Shown here: positions 1 through 7,627 of the stretch, in pieces
Layout: every line of letters begins with the position of its first letter
Numbering within the stretch: position 1 is the first letter of the stretch
Assembly (NCBI GenBank): GCA_030403585.1
Contig: JAUEPE010000022.1
Location: forward strand, 1 to 64,000
Source: Frankia sp. RB7
GTDB lineage: Bacteria; Pseudomonadota; Alphaproteobacteria; Rhizobiales; Xanthobacteraceae
Direction: 5' to 3'
Length of the DNA: 64,000 nucleotides
The notes under the pieces: generated by a model
Seen by the model: the letters and a program-made list of their open reading frames with translations, nothing else
Database searches by the model: none
What the model was told of the DNA's origin: nothing
Translations under genes and position numbers: made by a program

Positions 1-97
1 TGTCGCCAAGTTCGACCGTCCCGGTCTGATCGCGGCGCTGAAGGAACAGACCGCGGGTGCCGCCGGTGCCTCCGAGCTGAGCCGGGCAGCGGCGTAA
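1..97 (+). CDS. cheA: Chemotaxis histidine kinase CheA, C-terminal end (partial)
   Basis: Only the last 31 codons are present, in the frame that starts at base 2 and ends with TAA at 95-97. The tail is Ala-rich and reads VAKFDRPGLIAALKEQ before the end. It lies 39 nt upstream of cheW and leads into cheY, cheB and cheR, the usual place for cheA in rhizobial che operons. The assignment rests on this context and on my recollection that Bradyrhizobium CheA proteins end in a similar FDRPGLIAAL stretch. The kinase, dimerisation and regulatory domains lie outside the window. Confidence 0.65.
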   Translation, partial: VAKFDRPGLIAALKEQTAGAAGASELSRAAA

Positions 98-136
98 GGG
101 CCAAGAACCAGGGACCAGGGATCAGGAGAGACCGAT

Positions 137-607
137 ATGAGCAAGAAGACGCAGATTGGCGAAGGCGCCATGGTCGAATACGTCACCGCGATGATCGGCG
201 GCCAGCTGTTCGGCCTGCCGATCTCCCGTGTCCAGGACGTGTTCATGCCCGAGCGCGTCACCCGCGTTCCCCTGTCCTCGCGCGAGATCGCGGGCGTGCT
301 GAACCTGCGTGGCCGCATCGTCACCGTGGTCGACATGCGCGCCCGCCTCGGCCTGCCCAAGCCCGAGGACGGCAAGACCCCGATGGCGGTCGGCGTCGAC
401 CTGCGCGGTGAATCCTATGGCCTGCTGATCGACCAGATCGGCGAGGTGCTGCGCCTGTCCGAGGACGGCAAGGAAGAAAACCCCGTCAACCTCGACCCCC
501 GCATGGCCAAGCTCGCCGGCGGTGTCCACCGTCTCGACGGCCAGCTCATGGTCGTCCTCGACGTCGATCGCGTCCTCGAGCTCGCGCCCGATATGATGGC
601 GGCCTGA
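137..607 (+). CDS. cheW: Chemotaxis coupling protein CheW
   Basis: This 156-residue protein is a single CheW-like SH3-type domain, the normal length for CheW. CheW bridges methyl-accepting receptors and the CheA kinase at the cytoplasmic face of the membrane. Family hallmarks include the N-terminal strand EYVTAMIGGQLFGLPI, the segment GVLNLRGRIVTVVDMRARLGL (positions about 53-73) and the closing strand with VVLDVDRVLEL. The ATG at 137 is preceded by a purine-rich stretch (ggagag). It sits in the che operon, 39 nt after the cheA end and 73 nt before cheY. Confidence 0.95.
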   Translation: MSKKTQIGEGAMVEYVTAMIGGQLFGLPISRVQDVFMPERVTRVPLSSREIAGVLNLRGRIVTVVDMRARLGLPKPEDGKTPMAVGVDLRGESYGLLIDQIGEVLRLSEDGKEENPVNLDPRMAKLAGGVHRLDGQLMVVLDVDRVLELAPDMMAA

Positions 608-680
608 TACGTCGGCATCGCCGCCGACGGACTCGCAATTGAAAGTGCCCCCGCAAAGGGGATCAGAAATAGAGGTTCAC

Positions 681-1046
681 ATGCGCACGTGTCTCGTCGT
701 TGATGATTCCAGCGTCATCCGCAAGGTTGCGCGCCGGATCCTGGAAGGTCTCGACTTCCAGATTCTCGAAGCCGAGGACGGTGAGAAGGCGCTCGAGGCC
801 TGCAAGCGCGGGCTTCCCGACGCCGTGCTGCTCGACTGGAACATGCCGGTCATGGATGGCTACGAGTTCCTCGGCCATCTGCGCCGCATGCCCGGCGGCG
901 ACCAGCCCAAGGTGGTGTTCTGCACCACCGAGAACGACGTGGCCCATATTGCGCGCGCCCTGCACGCCGGTGCCAACGAGTACATCATGAAGCCGTTTGA
1001 CAAGGAAATCGTAACGGCGAAGTTCCAGGAAGTCGGCTTGATCTGA
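681..1046 (+). CDS. cheY: Single-domain response regulator CheY
   Basis: This 121-residue receiver domain has no output domain. The acidic pair is at about residues 8-9, the phospho-acceptor Asp is at about 52 (LLDWNMPVMDG), and the conserved Lys is in the MKPFD motif near 102. Phosphorylated CheY binds the flagellar switch. The open frame extends upstream to 639, but the ATG at 681 is preferred: it gives a normal CheY N-terminus (MRTCLVVDDS) and has a GAGG ribosome site just upstream. The setting in the che operon, before cheB and cheR, supports a chemotaxis role. It could be one of several CheY paralogues in the genome. Confidence 0.93.
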   Translation: MRTCLVVDDSSVIRKVARRILEGLDFQILEAEDGEKALEACKRGLPDAVLLDWNMPVMDGYEFLGHLRRMPGGDQPKVVFCTTENDVAHIARALHAGANEYIMKPFDKEIVTAKFQEVGLI

Positions 1047-1120
1047 GCGAACACCGGAGGCTGAACGGCTCCTTCGGCGTTTGTTTTCAACTGAACCGTT
1101 TCAGTCTGAGTTGGTGAGTA

Positions 1121-2317
1121 ATGAGTGTTGCGTTCGCAGGTAATTCGACTATGGGCTCGTCGCGTGAAGCGGGACCGCTGCGTGTGATGGTCGTCGACGA
1201 CTCCGTCGTCATACGCGGTCTGATCTCGCGCTGGATCGGCGCCGAACACGACATGGAGGTCGCGGCCTCGCTGCGCACCGGGCTCGAAGCGGTCAACCAG
1301 ATCGAACGCATCAATCCCGACGTCGCTGTGCTCGACATCGAAATGCCCGAGCTCGACGGCATCTCGGCGCTGCCGCAACTGCTGGCGAAGAAGCGCGATC
1401 TCGTCATCATCATGGCCTCGACGCTGACCCGCCGCAATGCGGAGATCAGTTTCAAGGCGCTGTCGCTCGGCGCCGCCGACTACATTCCGAAGCCGGAATC
1501 GACGCGCGAGACGTCCGCCGCGGACGTCTTCCATCACGATCTGATCCAGAAGATCCGTCACCTCGGTGCACGGCTGCGCCGGAAGCCGGCGGTCGCGAGT
1601 CCGCCGCTGGCGCCCGCGAGCCCTGCTGCGCCGGCTGCACGTGCACCGGCTGTCGCGCGGCCCGCCGCACCGGCTCCGGCCTTGCATGCGCTGTCGTCAG
1701 GCCCGCTCACCACGCGTCCGTTCTCGACCCAGGCGCCGAAGGTGCTGCTGATAGGCTCTTCGACCGGCGGTCCGCAGGCGCTGATGGCGCTGGTCATCGA
1801 GCTCGGCCCGGTGATCGACCGCGTCCCGGTGCTGATCACCCAGCACATGCCGCCGACCTTCACCACCATTCTCGCCGAGCATCTGGCGCGTTCGAGCCGC
1901 AAGCCGGCAGCCGAGGCCGTCGACGGCGAGCCGGTGAAGCCGGGGCGCATCTACCTTGCGCCCGGCGGCAAGCACATGCGCGTCGTGCGCAACGGCGCGG
2001 ACGTCGCGATCGCGCTCGACGACGGCCCCGCCGTCAATTTCTGCAAGCCGGCTGTCGATCCGCTCTTCACCTCCGCCATCGACATCTGGCACGGCCACAT
2101 CCTCTCCGTGATCCTGACGGGCATGGGCTCGGACGGCATGCGCGGCGGCAAGGACATCGTCGCTGCCGGCGGCAGCGTGATCGCGCAGGATGAAGCTTCC
2201 AGCGTAGTGTGGGGCATGCCCGGTGCGGCTGCCAATGCCGGCATCTGCGCGGCGATCCTGCCGCTCAACCAGATCGGCGCGAAGGTCAACCGCCTGTTCG
2301 CGGGAGATCGCTCGTGA
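1121..2317 (+). CDS. cheB: Chemotaxis protein-glutamate methylesterase CheB
   Basis: The 398-residue protein has an N-terminal receiver domain (about 20-140, phospho-acceptor Asp near 72 in LDIEMPELDG), an Ala/Pro-rich linker (about 155-200) and a C-terminal methylesterase domain. The catalytic serine lies in GSSTGGP near 213-214, with the family His in TQHMPP and Asp in the GMGSDGMRGG region. CheB demethylates or deamidates receptor glutamates and opposes CheR in adaptation. The linker is longer and more Pro/Ala-rich than in enterobacterial CheB. Its stop overlaps the GTG start of cheR (GTGA), so the two are probably translationally coupled. An in-frame ATG at 1151 is an alternative start. 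Confidence 0.95.
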   Translation: MSVAFAGNSTMGSSREAGPLRVMVVDDSVVIRGLISRWIGAEHDMEVAASLRTGLEAVNQIERINPDVAVLDIEMPELDGISALPQLLAKKRDLVIIMASTLTRRNAEISFKALSLGAADYIPKPESTRETSAADVFHHDLIQKIRHLGARLRRKPAVASPPLAPASPAAPAARAPAVARPAAPAPALHALSSGPLTTRPFSTQAPKVLLIGSSTGGPQALMALVIELGPVIDRVPVLITQHMPPTFTTILAEHLARSSRKPAAEAVDGEPVKPGRIYLAPGGKHMRVVRNGADVAIALDDGPAVNFCKPAVDPLFTSAIDIWHGHILSVILTGMGSDGMRGGKDIVAAGGSVIAQDEASSVVWGMPGAAANAGICAAILPLNQIGAKVNRLFAGDRS

Positions 2318-3186
2318 CGCCCACGGACTATGAGTATCTGCGTAAGTTCCTGAAAGAGCGCTCCGGTCTCGATCTCTCGCCCGACAAGCAATATCTGGTC
2401 GAGAGCCGGCTGCTGCCGCTGGCCCGCAAGGCGAGCCTGCCCGGCATCCCCGATCTCGTGCTCAAGATCAGGAACGGCGATGGAAGGCTTGCGACCGACG
2501 TGGTCGAAGCCATGACCACCAACGAGACGTTCTTCTTCCGCGACAAGATCCCGTTCGATCATCTGCGCGACAGCATCGTGCCCGGTCTGATCCAGGCGCG
2601 TGCCGCGCGCAAATCGCTGCGCATCTGGTCGGCCGCTTCATCGACCGGGCAGGAGCCCTATTCGATCGCGATGTGCCTGAAGGAGATGGGCGCCGCGCTC
2701 GCGGGCTGGCGCATCGAGATCGTCGCCACCGATCTGTCGCAGGAGGTGCTGGAGAAATGCAAGGCCGGCGTCTACAGCCAGTTCGAGGTGCAGCGCGGTC
2801 TGCCGATCCAGCTTCTGATGAAATACTTCACGCAATCGGGCGAGGTCTGGCAGCTCAACGCCGACATTCGCGCGATGGTGCAGTTCCGTCAGCTCAATCT
2901 GTTGCAGGACTTCTCCCATCTCGGCACGTTCGACGTGATCTTCTGCCGTAACGTGCTGATCTATTTCGATCAGGACACCAAGGCGGTGATCTTCGAGCGC
3001 ATGTCGAAGGGTCTTGACGCGGATGGCACGCTGTTGCTCGGCGCGGCCGAATCCGTCGTCGGCATCACCGACGCTTTCCGTCCGATCTCCGACCGGCGCG
3101 GGCTCTACCAGCTCAATCCGGCGCGCTCCGGCCGTCCCATGGGTGGCCTGATGCCGCAGCCGCTGAAGGTCGCCGCGGCAAGGTGA
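2314..3186 (+). CDS. cheR: Chemotaxis protein methyltransferase CheR
   Basis: The 290-residue protein has the all-alpha CheR N-terminal domain (about 1-75) and a SAM-dependent methyltransferase domain (about 80-280). Visible features are TNETFFFRD, the SAM-binding stretch around WSAASSTGQEPYSIAM, and FDVIFCRNVLIYFD. It methylates glutamates on chemoreceptors. The open frame runs upstream to 2209 inside cheB, but the GTG at 2314 overlaps the cheB TGA and yields a standard CheR N-terminus. It is the last gene of the che run; the next gene converges on it with a one-base gap. Confidence 0.95.
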   Translation: MTPTDYEYLRKFLKERSGLDLSPDKQYLVESRLLPLARKASLPGIPDLVLKIRNGDGRLATDVVEAMTTNETFFFRDKIPFDHLRDSIVPGLIQARAARKSLRIWSAASSTGQEPYSIAMCLKEMGAALAGWRIEIVATDLSQEVLEKCKAGVYSQFEVQRGLPIQLLMKYFTQSGEVWQLNADIRAMVQFRQLNLLQDFSHLGTFDVIFCRNVLIYFDQDTKAVIFERMSKGLDADGTLLLGAAESVVGITDAFRPISDRRGLYQLNPARSGRPMGGLMPQPLKVAAAR

Positions 3187-3187
3187 T

Positions 3188-4348
3188 CTACAAGATCGCG
3201 TGCGGCAAGAACCGTGAGCCGTTGCCCGTGATCGGGCTCTCGTCCTCGCGGATCGAAAGCCCGCATGGCTCGTGGTTCACCAGCCAGCTTCCCAGCACCG
3301 GATAGACGCCTGAAAAGTTCGGCAGGGGTGACAGCGCCTGGCGCACGAAGCCTTCGGCGCCGTAGGGGCCGGCGTGCTCATCGAGTGACATTCCGCCCGA
3401 CATCAGCGTGACGTTGGCGCCTTCGCGCGACAGCAACGGCTTGCGGACGTAGGAGCTGCCGAGTTCGGCTGCGCGCGGATCGTCCTCGAAGAAGGCCGGC
3501 AGCAGATTGGGATGGTTCGGAAACATCTCCCAGAGCAACGGCAGGATGCCCTTGTTGGAGAGTACCGCCTTCCACGGCGGCTCGATCCAGCGCGTCGGAG
3601 CGCCGGCGAGCTTTGCACCGAAGGCATCGTGGAACATCCATTCCCAGGGGTAGAGCTTGAAGACAAGCGCCATGTCGCTGTTATCGAGATCGACGAAGCC
3701 GCCGGCCTCGTCGCGCCAGCCGATCTCCTCGATGTCGAGCAGCGTGGTCGAGAGGCCTGCCTGGCGCGCGGTGTCTTCGAGATAAGCGAGCGTGCCCGCG
3801 TCTTCTTCGTTGCCGGTCGTGCCGGTGAGATGCAGATGACCGCCCGCGCCGATCGCTTCCCACGCCTCGATCAGCCGCTCGTGAATCGAATTGAACTGGT
3901 CGGCGCGTGCAGGGATGATGCGCCGCTCGATCGCCTGCTCGAGCCAGGTCCATTGAAACACCGCGGCCTCGAAGATCGAGGTCGGCGTGTCCGCATTGTA
4001 TTCGAGCAGTTTTGCCGGACCGTCGCCGTCGAATTTCAGGTCGAGCCGGCCGTAGAGGCTGCGGTCGTCTCGCTCCCAGCTTTCCGCGATCAGGTCCCAA
4101 AACGCTTCCGGAATCTTGAGCCGCCGCAAATGGCGTTCGTCGCCGATCACGCGACCTGCGAGCTCCAGGCACATCGCATCGATCTCGCCGGTCGGCGTTT
4201 CGATCGAGCGCTCGATCTCGTCGAGCGTGAACGCATAATAGGCGCGCTCGTCCCAATAACGCTCGCCGTCGATGGTGTGGAAGGCGAAGCCGCATTGCTC
4301 GGCGGTCTGTTGCCAGTCGTCGCGCTCGGGACAAGTGATGCGTTGCAT
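3188..4348 (-). CDS. Glutathionylspermidine synthase-family ATP-grasp ligase (YgiC/YjfC type)
   Basis: The 386-residue protein matches the pre-ATP-grasp plus ATP-grasp domain of glutathionylspermidine synthase, without the amidase domain of E. coli GspSA. Recognisable segments are the N-terminal WDERAYYAFTLDEIE, the stretch LDLKFDGDGPAKLLEYNADTP (about 105-125), which should contribute to the active site, and the C-terminal LSREGANVTLM. Family members use ATP to join an amine to a glycine carboxylate; YgiC and YjfC have no settled substrate. Its start lies 3 nt after the stop of the Gly/His-rich gene, so it is the last gene of a four-gene minus-strand operon with DUF350. Ligase class is confident, substrate unknown. 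Confidence 0.88.
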   Translation of the reverse strand: MQRITCPERDDWQQTAEQCGFAFHTIDGERYWDERAYYAFTLDEIERSIETPTGEIDAMCLELAGRVIGDERHLRRLKIPEAFWDLIAESWERDDRSLYGRLDLKFDGDGPAKLLEYNADTPTSIFEAAVFQWTWLEQAIERRIIPARADQFNSIHERLIEAWEAIGAGGHLHLTGTTGNEEDAGTLAYLEDTARQAGLSTTLLDIEEIGWRDEAGGFVDLDNSDMALVFKLYPWEWMFHDAFGAKLAGAPTRWIEPPWKAVLSNKGILPLLWEMFPNHPNLLPAFFEDDPRAAELGSSYVRKPLLSREGANVTLMSGGMSLDEHAGPYGAEGFVRQALSPLPNFSGVYPVLGSWLVNHEPCGLSIREDESPITGNGSRFLPHAIL

Positions 4349-4351
4349 GTG

Positions 4352-4585
4352 TCAGCCGCCGCCGTGACCGCCATGACCATGACCGCCACCGTGCCCACCG
4401 TGCACGTGATGCAGCGTGCCGCCGAAGCCGCCATAGCTCGGCCGGCAATACGGCTTGCCGTCGATGCCGGGCACGGCTTCGAGCCCGGACCCGCAGGGGC
4501 GCTCGCGCTTCACAAATCCCATCGAGACCGCACCGACCGCAGCAGTGCCCATCAAGGTGAGCACGACTCTTCGCGAACGCTTCAT
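4352..4585 (-). CDS. Small membrane-anchored Gly/His-rich protein ending in GGG (YgiB/DUF1190-like)
   Basis: This 77-residue protein has a basic N-terminus and one hydrophobic segment (about residues 6-22), a short stretch with two Cys, a YGGFGG motif, and a tail made almost only of Gly and His that ends in Gly-Gly-Gly. The ATG at 4585 is chosen over an upstream in-frame ATG because AAGGAAG lies 5 nt before it. It shares its layout (TM anchor with a GTxAVG core, Cys, xGGFG, GGG terminus) with the next gene upstream, so the two look like paralogues. E. coli YgiB and YjfM (DUF1190) sit next to YgiC and YjfC and carry an RGGFG motif, which supports a distant relation. Function unknown; it may be a substrate or partner of the ligase. 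Confidence 0.75.
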   Translation of the reverse strand: MKRSRRVVLTLMGTAAVGAVSMGFVKRERPCGSGLEAVPGIDGKPYCRPSYGGFGGTLHHVHGGHGGGHGHGGHGGG

Positions 4586-4651
4586 ATCGCTTCCTTCCGC
4601 CACATCACCTAAGCAGACCGGCGCGCGGCGTTGAATTCACAAATCCGCGTC

Positions 4652-5053
4652 TCAGCCGCCGCCCGAGAAGCCATGCGCAAACGAGCCGAAGCCGCCGCGC
4701 GTGATGCCACCGGACCCGGAATCGGACGATGTCCCTGACGACGAATGGCTCGAGGAGCCGCTGCTGTAGAAGCTCGAACGCGAGGACCAGTGCGAAGTAC
4801 CGCCTGACGAGCTGCTGCTGCAGTTTGTCGTCGGCGCCGCCGCTCCGGGGACTGACGCCCCGGGGACTGACGCCCCGGCAGGCGTGGGATCGCAGTTCCG
4901 CCGCGGCATCAGCATGAAGGCCGTGGTGCCGACCGCGATCGTGCCCATCACCAGCAGCGCGACATGGCCGGAGCGTTTCACCGGCTCGCGCTGGGCCGGC
5001 GCGGGGGCGGGCCTGCGCTTGCCGAAATCCTTGCTCGGAGGCTTCGCTGCCAT
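4652..5053 (-). CDS. Membrane-anchored Ser/Gly-rich protein ending in GGG (YgiB/DUF1190-like)
   Basis: This 133-residue protein has a basic, Pro-rich cytoplasmic N-terminus (1-28), one membrane segment (about 29-46), two Cys, a low-complexity Ser/Gly region (about 78-115), the motif TRGGFG and a final FSGGG. It starts one base after the DUF350 stop, so the genes are co-transcribed. The RGGFG motif and the pairing with DUF350 and an ATP-grasp ligase resemble E. coli yjfL-yjfM-yjfC. A 15-bp unit is duplicated in tandem at 4845-4874, giving a repeated GASVP in the protein. Function is unknown; the exposed Gly-Gly-Gly tail is shared with the neighbouring paralogue. Confidence 0.78.
   Translation of the reverse strand: MAAKPPSKDFGKRRPAPAPAQREPVKRSGHVALLVMGTIAVGTTAFMLMPRRNCDPTPAGASVPGASVPGAAAPTTNCSSSSSGGTSHWSSRSSFYSSGSSSHSSSGTSSDSGSGGITRGGFGSFAHGFSGGG
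4845..4874. repeat. 15-bp tandem duplication inside the Ser/Gly-rich gene
   Basis: The unit ccggggactgacgcc occurs twice in direct succession (4845-4859 and 4860-4874), and a partial third unit follows. It preserves the reading frame and encodes a repeated GASVP pentapeptide. It looks like a replication-slippage product. Confidence 0.85.
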
Positions 5054-5054
5054 C

Positions 5055-5459
5055 TCAGTAGATCATGCAGGCGGCGTTCAGGAGGCCGGCTGCGAGCGAG
5101 GACAGGCCGAGCCAGATCGCAGGTGCCAGCTCGCCGGCGGCGATCCGCCCCGACAGGTCCGGCACCGGGATTTTCACGATGTAAAACACGGCGACTTGCA
5201 CGATCAGCGCGATTGCAGCCCAGATCAGGCAGTCCAGCACATTAGCCGAATGCGCGATCGCGCTGAACAGCGGCGCCACGAAACCGAGCAGGCTGAGGCC
5301 GAGCGCAATCGCAGCCGCTGGATCATTGTCGCGGATCAGCTGGAACTCGTTGTGCGGGGTGATCCGCGTGTAAACGAAGAGATATGCCACTATCGCGATT
5401 AGCCCGGTGCAGAAATAGACCAGGAAAGCGGGCAAGCCGGCGAGCGATTGCAGGATCAT
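5055..5459 (-). CDS. DUF350 (YjfL-like) integral membrane protein
   Basis: The 134-residue protein has four hydrophobic segments (about 7-27, 46-66, 78-98 and 112-132), matching the DUF350/YjfL architecture, including the FVYTRITPHNEFQLI loop after the first helix. The ATG at 5459 is chosen because it gives the canonical short N-terminus; the upstream extension to 5579 is basic and unlike the family. It is the first gene of the minus-strand operon with the two GGG-tailed proteins and the ATP-grasp ligase. DUF350 proteins recur beside YjfC/YgiC ligases and are thought to be their membrane partner; the biochemical role is not known. Confidence 0.85.
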   Translation of the reverse strand: MILQSLAGLPAFLVYFCTGLIAIVAYLFVYTRITPHNEFQLIRDNDPAAAIALGLSLLGFVAPLFSAIAHSANVLDCLIWAAIALIVQVAVFYIVKIPVPDLSGRIAAGELAPAIWLGLSSLAAGLLNAACMIY

Positions 5460-5735
5460 GGGAGAGGTCCGACGTTGACGTCGCGAATTCTGGCACGTTC
5501 GCTTAGTCGCCGTATCGGTCGAACAGGTTCGATCCCCAGAAACAAGCCCGATTCCTGCGGGCGCTCGGGCACCGCACAAATTTCCGGGCCGCGTGAGACA
5601 TGCTTCACAAATGCGTCCCGAGGTTGCGTGTGATAGTCTGGCGTATTGTTCTTACGGTCGTCCTGTTTGCGACCGGCCACGCACATTCGAGGGCTTCTTC
5701 GTTCAGAGTCAAAATCTTGTTGAGTGAGGCTCAAA
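5460..5735. promoter_or_regulatory. Divergent intergenic region between the DUF350 operon and the CHAT operon
   Basis: These 276 bases separate two divergent operons and must hold both promoters. The sequence is less GC-rich towards the CHAT gene (around 5625-5735) than the flanking coding DNA. I cannot identify a consensus promoter or operator with confidence. No ORF here looks real. Confidence 0.4.
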
Positions 5736-7553
5736 ATGCCTGTTGCCGAATACGAAGATTTCGAACTCGAGATCGGCTCCGATCTGCCCGTGGGCGGCGG
5801 TCCTCAGCAATATTACGGCCGGGTGGTCAGGTCGCCGGCGGGTGAGGCGCCGAAAACCCAGGTGAAATTCTGGTTCTCTGCGCCCGGCGAACTCGCCAAG
5901 TTGCGCGGCGAGTTGGAAAACGCCGTGCTGGAAATCGACGACAAAAATCGGCAGGGCCCGACGACGCGCGGCGAACAGGTGCTGCGGGATTTCGGGCGCG
6001 GGGTCTTCCGCAGCGTCTTCACCGACGTGCCGTCGATCCAGCGGATCTACGAGCGCAGCAAGGGCGCGGCCCAGGATCTGAGGATTAAGCTGCGGATCGA
6101 GGCGGCCGACCTCGCCGGATTGCCGTGGGAATATCTCTACGACGAAGACGATATGCCCGGTTTCGTCAGCCTGACGCGGCCCATCGTGCGCTATCTCGAA
6201 ACGGCCGGCAGCGTCGGCCGGATGGGCGTCAAGGGGCCGCTACGCATTCTCGGCATGATCGCAGATCCCTCGACCAGTGAATGGCCGAAGCTCAATGTCG
6301 TCAAGGAGCGCGACCGTATCAACAAGGGCATCGATTCCCTCCAGCACGAAGGCAAGGTCGATTTCCAGTGGGTCCCGGGCGGGAGCGGAAGAGACCTGAT
6401 GAAGAAGCTCCTCGAAGGCGATTGGCACATCTTCCATTTCATCGGGCATGGCGGGGTCGAGGAAGCCTTGCCCGGGGCTGGCGCGAGCGGCTTTGTGGTC
6501 ATGGTCGACGAGGACGGCAGGCCAGTGAAGAAGTTCGCCTCCGATCTTGCGATGATGTTGACGGGGGCAAAGCGGAGCATGCGTTTGATCATGCTCAATT
6601 GCTGCGAGAGTGCCCGGATCAATGTCGGCGATCGTTTCGGCAATCCGGCGATCGGGCTGATGAAGACGGGATGGCTGCCCGCCGTGGTGGCGATGCAGTT
6701 TCCAATCACCGACAGCGCCGCGATTTCGATGTCGGAGGGATTTTACGCGGCACTTGCGGGCAATCGGTCGATCGACGACGCGGTGACGCTTGCGCGCAAA
6801 TTCATCCAGGAGAAGTCTCGCGTCGAATGGGGAATCCCGGTCCTCTACATGCGCTCGGCCGACGGCCGGATATTCGACGTCGAAGCGCCGCAACCGCTGG
6901 CGACCCCGGCCGAGGCCGCGCGTCTCTCGAAAGAAATGCTGCGGCAACGGCGCGACGAGTTCATGGAGGCACTCGCTGCCAGTCCGGCCACGGTCGAGGC
7001 GCTGGAGGACCTGACCCGGCGCGGGCAGGAACTGCACGGCCTGCTCGCCGATGACAGCGAGCTCTCGGTTCGGCTTGCAAAAGTCTATTTCGATCTCGGC
7101 ACGCTTCAGCACAAGCAGAAGCAGATCCCGAAGGCCGCCGCGAGCTTCGCCTACATGCTGAAGCTCGATCCGGCGAAGCCCGAATATTTCGTGCGCCGCG
7201 CCAATTTCAACGTGACGGTCGGTCTCTATGAGAACGCGCTCAGCGACATCACCGAAGCGATCAAGCTGAAGCCGAAGAACCCGGAGTTCTACTGGATCAA
7301 GGGCATTGTCAGCATGACGGCCGCCGGGATCGACGACAAGCGCGGCTATCTCGAGGAGGCGATCAAGGCCTTCGGCACGGCGATCGCGACCAACGAGAAC
7401 GAGCCGAAATATCTGGTGTCCCGGGCCAATGCCTATGCCCAGATCAAGGACGCGGTGAAGGCCCAGAACGATATGGACAGCGCAATTGCGCTCGCCCCTG
7501 ACAATATCGATCTCCTGGTCCAGAAGGCCAAGATGATTGCCGAGGCTGCGTGA
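5736..7553 (+). CDS. CHAT-domain (caspase-fold) peptidase with C-terminal TPR repeats
   Basis: The 605-residue protein has an N-terminal region that places itself in front of the peptidase (1-165), a CHAT domain (about 165-385) and TPR-like helical repeats (about 430-600). The catalytic dyad is intact: His near 238 in HFIGHG and Cys near 290 in LNCCESA. No signal peptide is seen, so it is cytoplasmic. The ATG at 5736 is preferred over the GTG at 5724 because the sequence gtgagg then serves as the ribosome site. A polytopic membrane protein follows 74 nt downstream. CHAT-TPR proteins are often effectors or regulators in stress, cell-death and phage-defence systems; the substrate here is unknown. 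Confidence 0.88.
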   Translation: MPVAEYEDFELEIGSDLPVGGGPQQYYGRVVRSPAGEAPKTQVKFWFSAPGELAKLRGELENAVLEIDDKNRQGPTTRGEQVLRDFGRGVFRSVFTDVPSIQRIYERSKGAAQDLRIKLRIEAADLAGLPWEYLYDEDDMPGFVSLTRPIVRYLETAGSVGRMGVKGPLRILGMIADPSTSEWPKLNVVKERDRINKGIDSLQHEGKVDFQWVPGGSGRDLMKKLLEGDWHIFHFIGHGGVEEALPGAGASGFVVMVDEDGRPVKKFASDLAMMLTGAKRSMRLIMLNCCESARINVGDRFGNPAIGLMKTGWLPAVVAMQFPITDSAAISMSEGFYAALAGNRSIDDAVTLARKFIQEKSRVEWGIPVLYMRSADGRIFDVEAPQPLATPAEAARLSKEMLRQRRDEFMEALAASPATVEALEDLTRRGQELHGLLADDSELSVRLAKVYFDLGTLQHKQKQIPKAAASFAYMLKLDPAKPEYFVRRANFNVTVGLYENALSDITEAIKLKPKNPEFYWIKGIVSMTAAGIDDKRGYLEEAIKAFGTAIATNENEPKYLVSRANAYAQIKDAVKAQNDMDSAIALAPDNIDLLVQKAKMIAEAA

Positions 7554-7627
7554 CTCCCACGCGACCGCCGGATGCCGTGATATCCGGCGCGCCCTTCAAC
7601 AACGAACCCTAGCAATAGGAGTTCATC

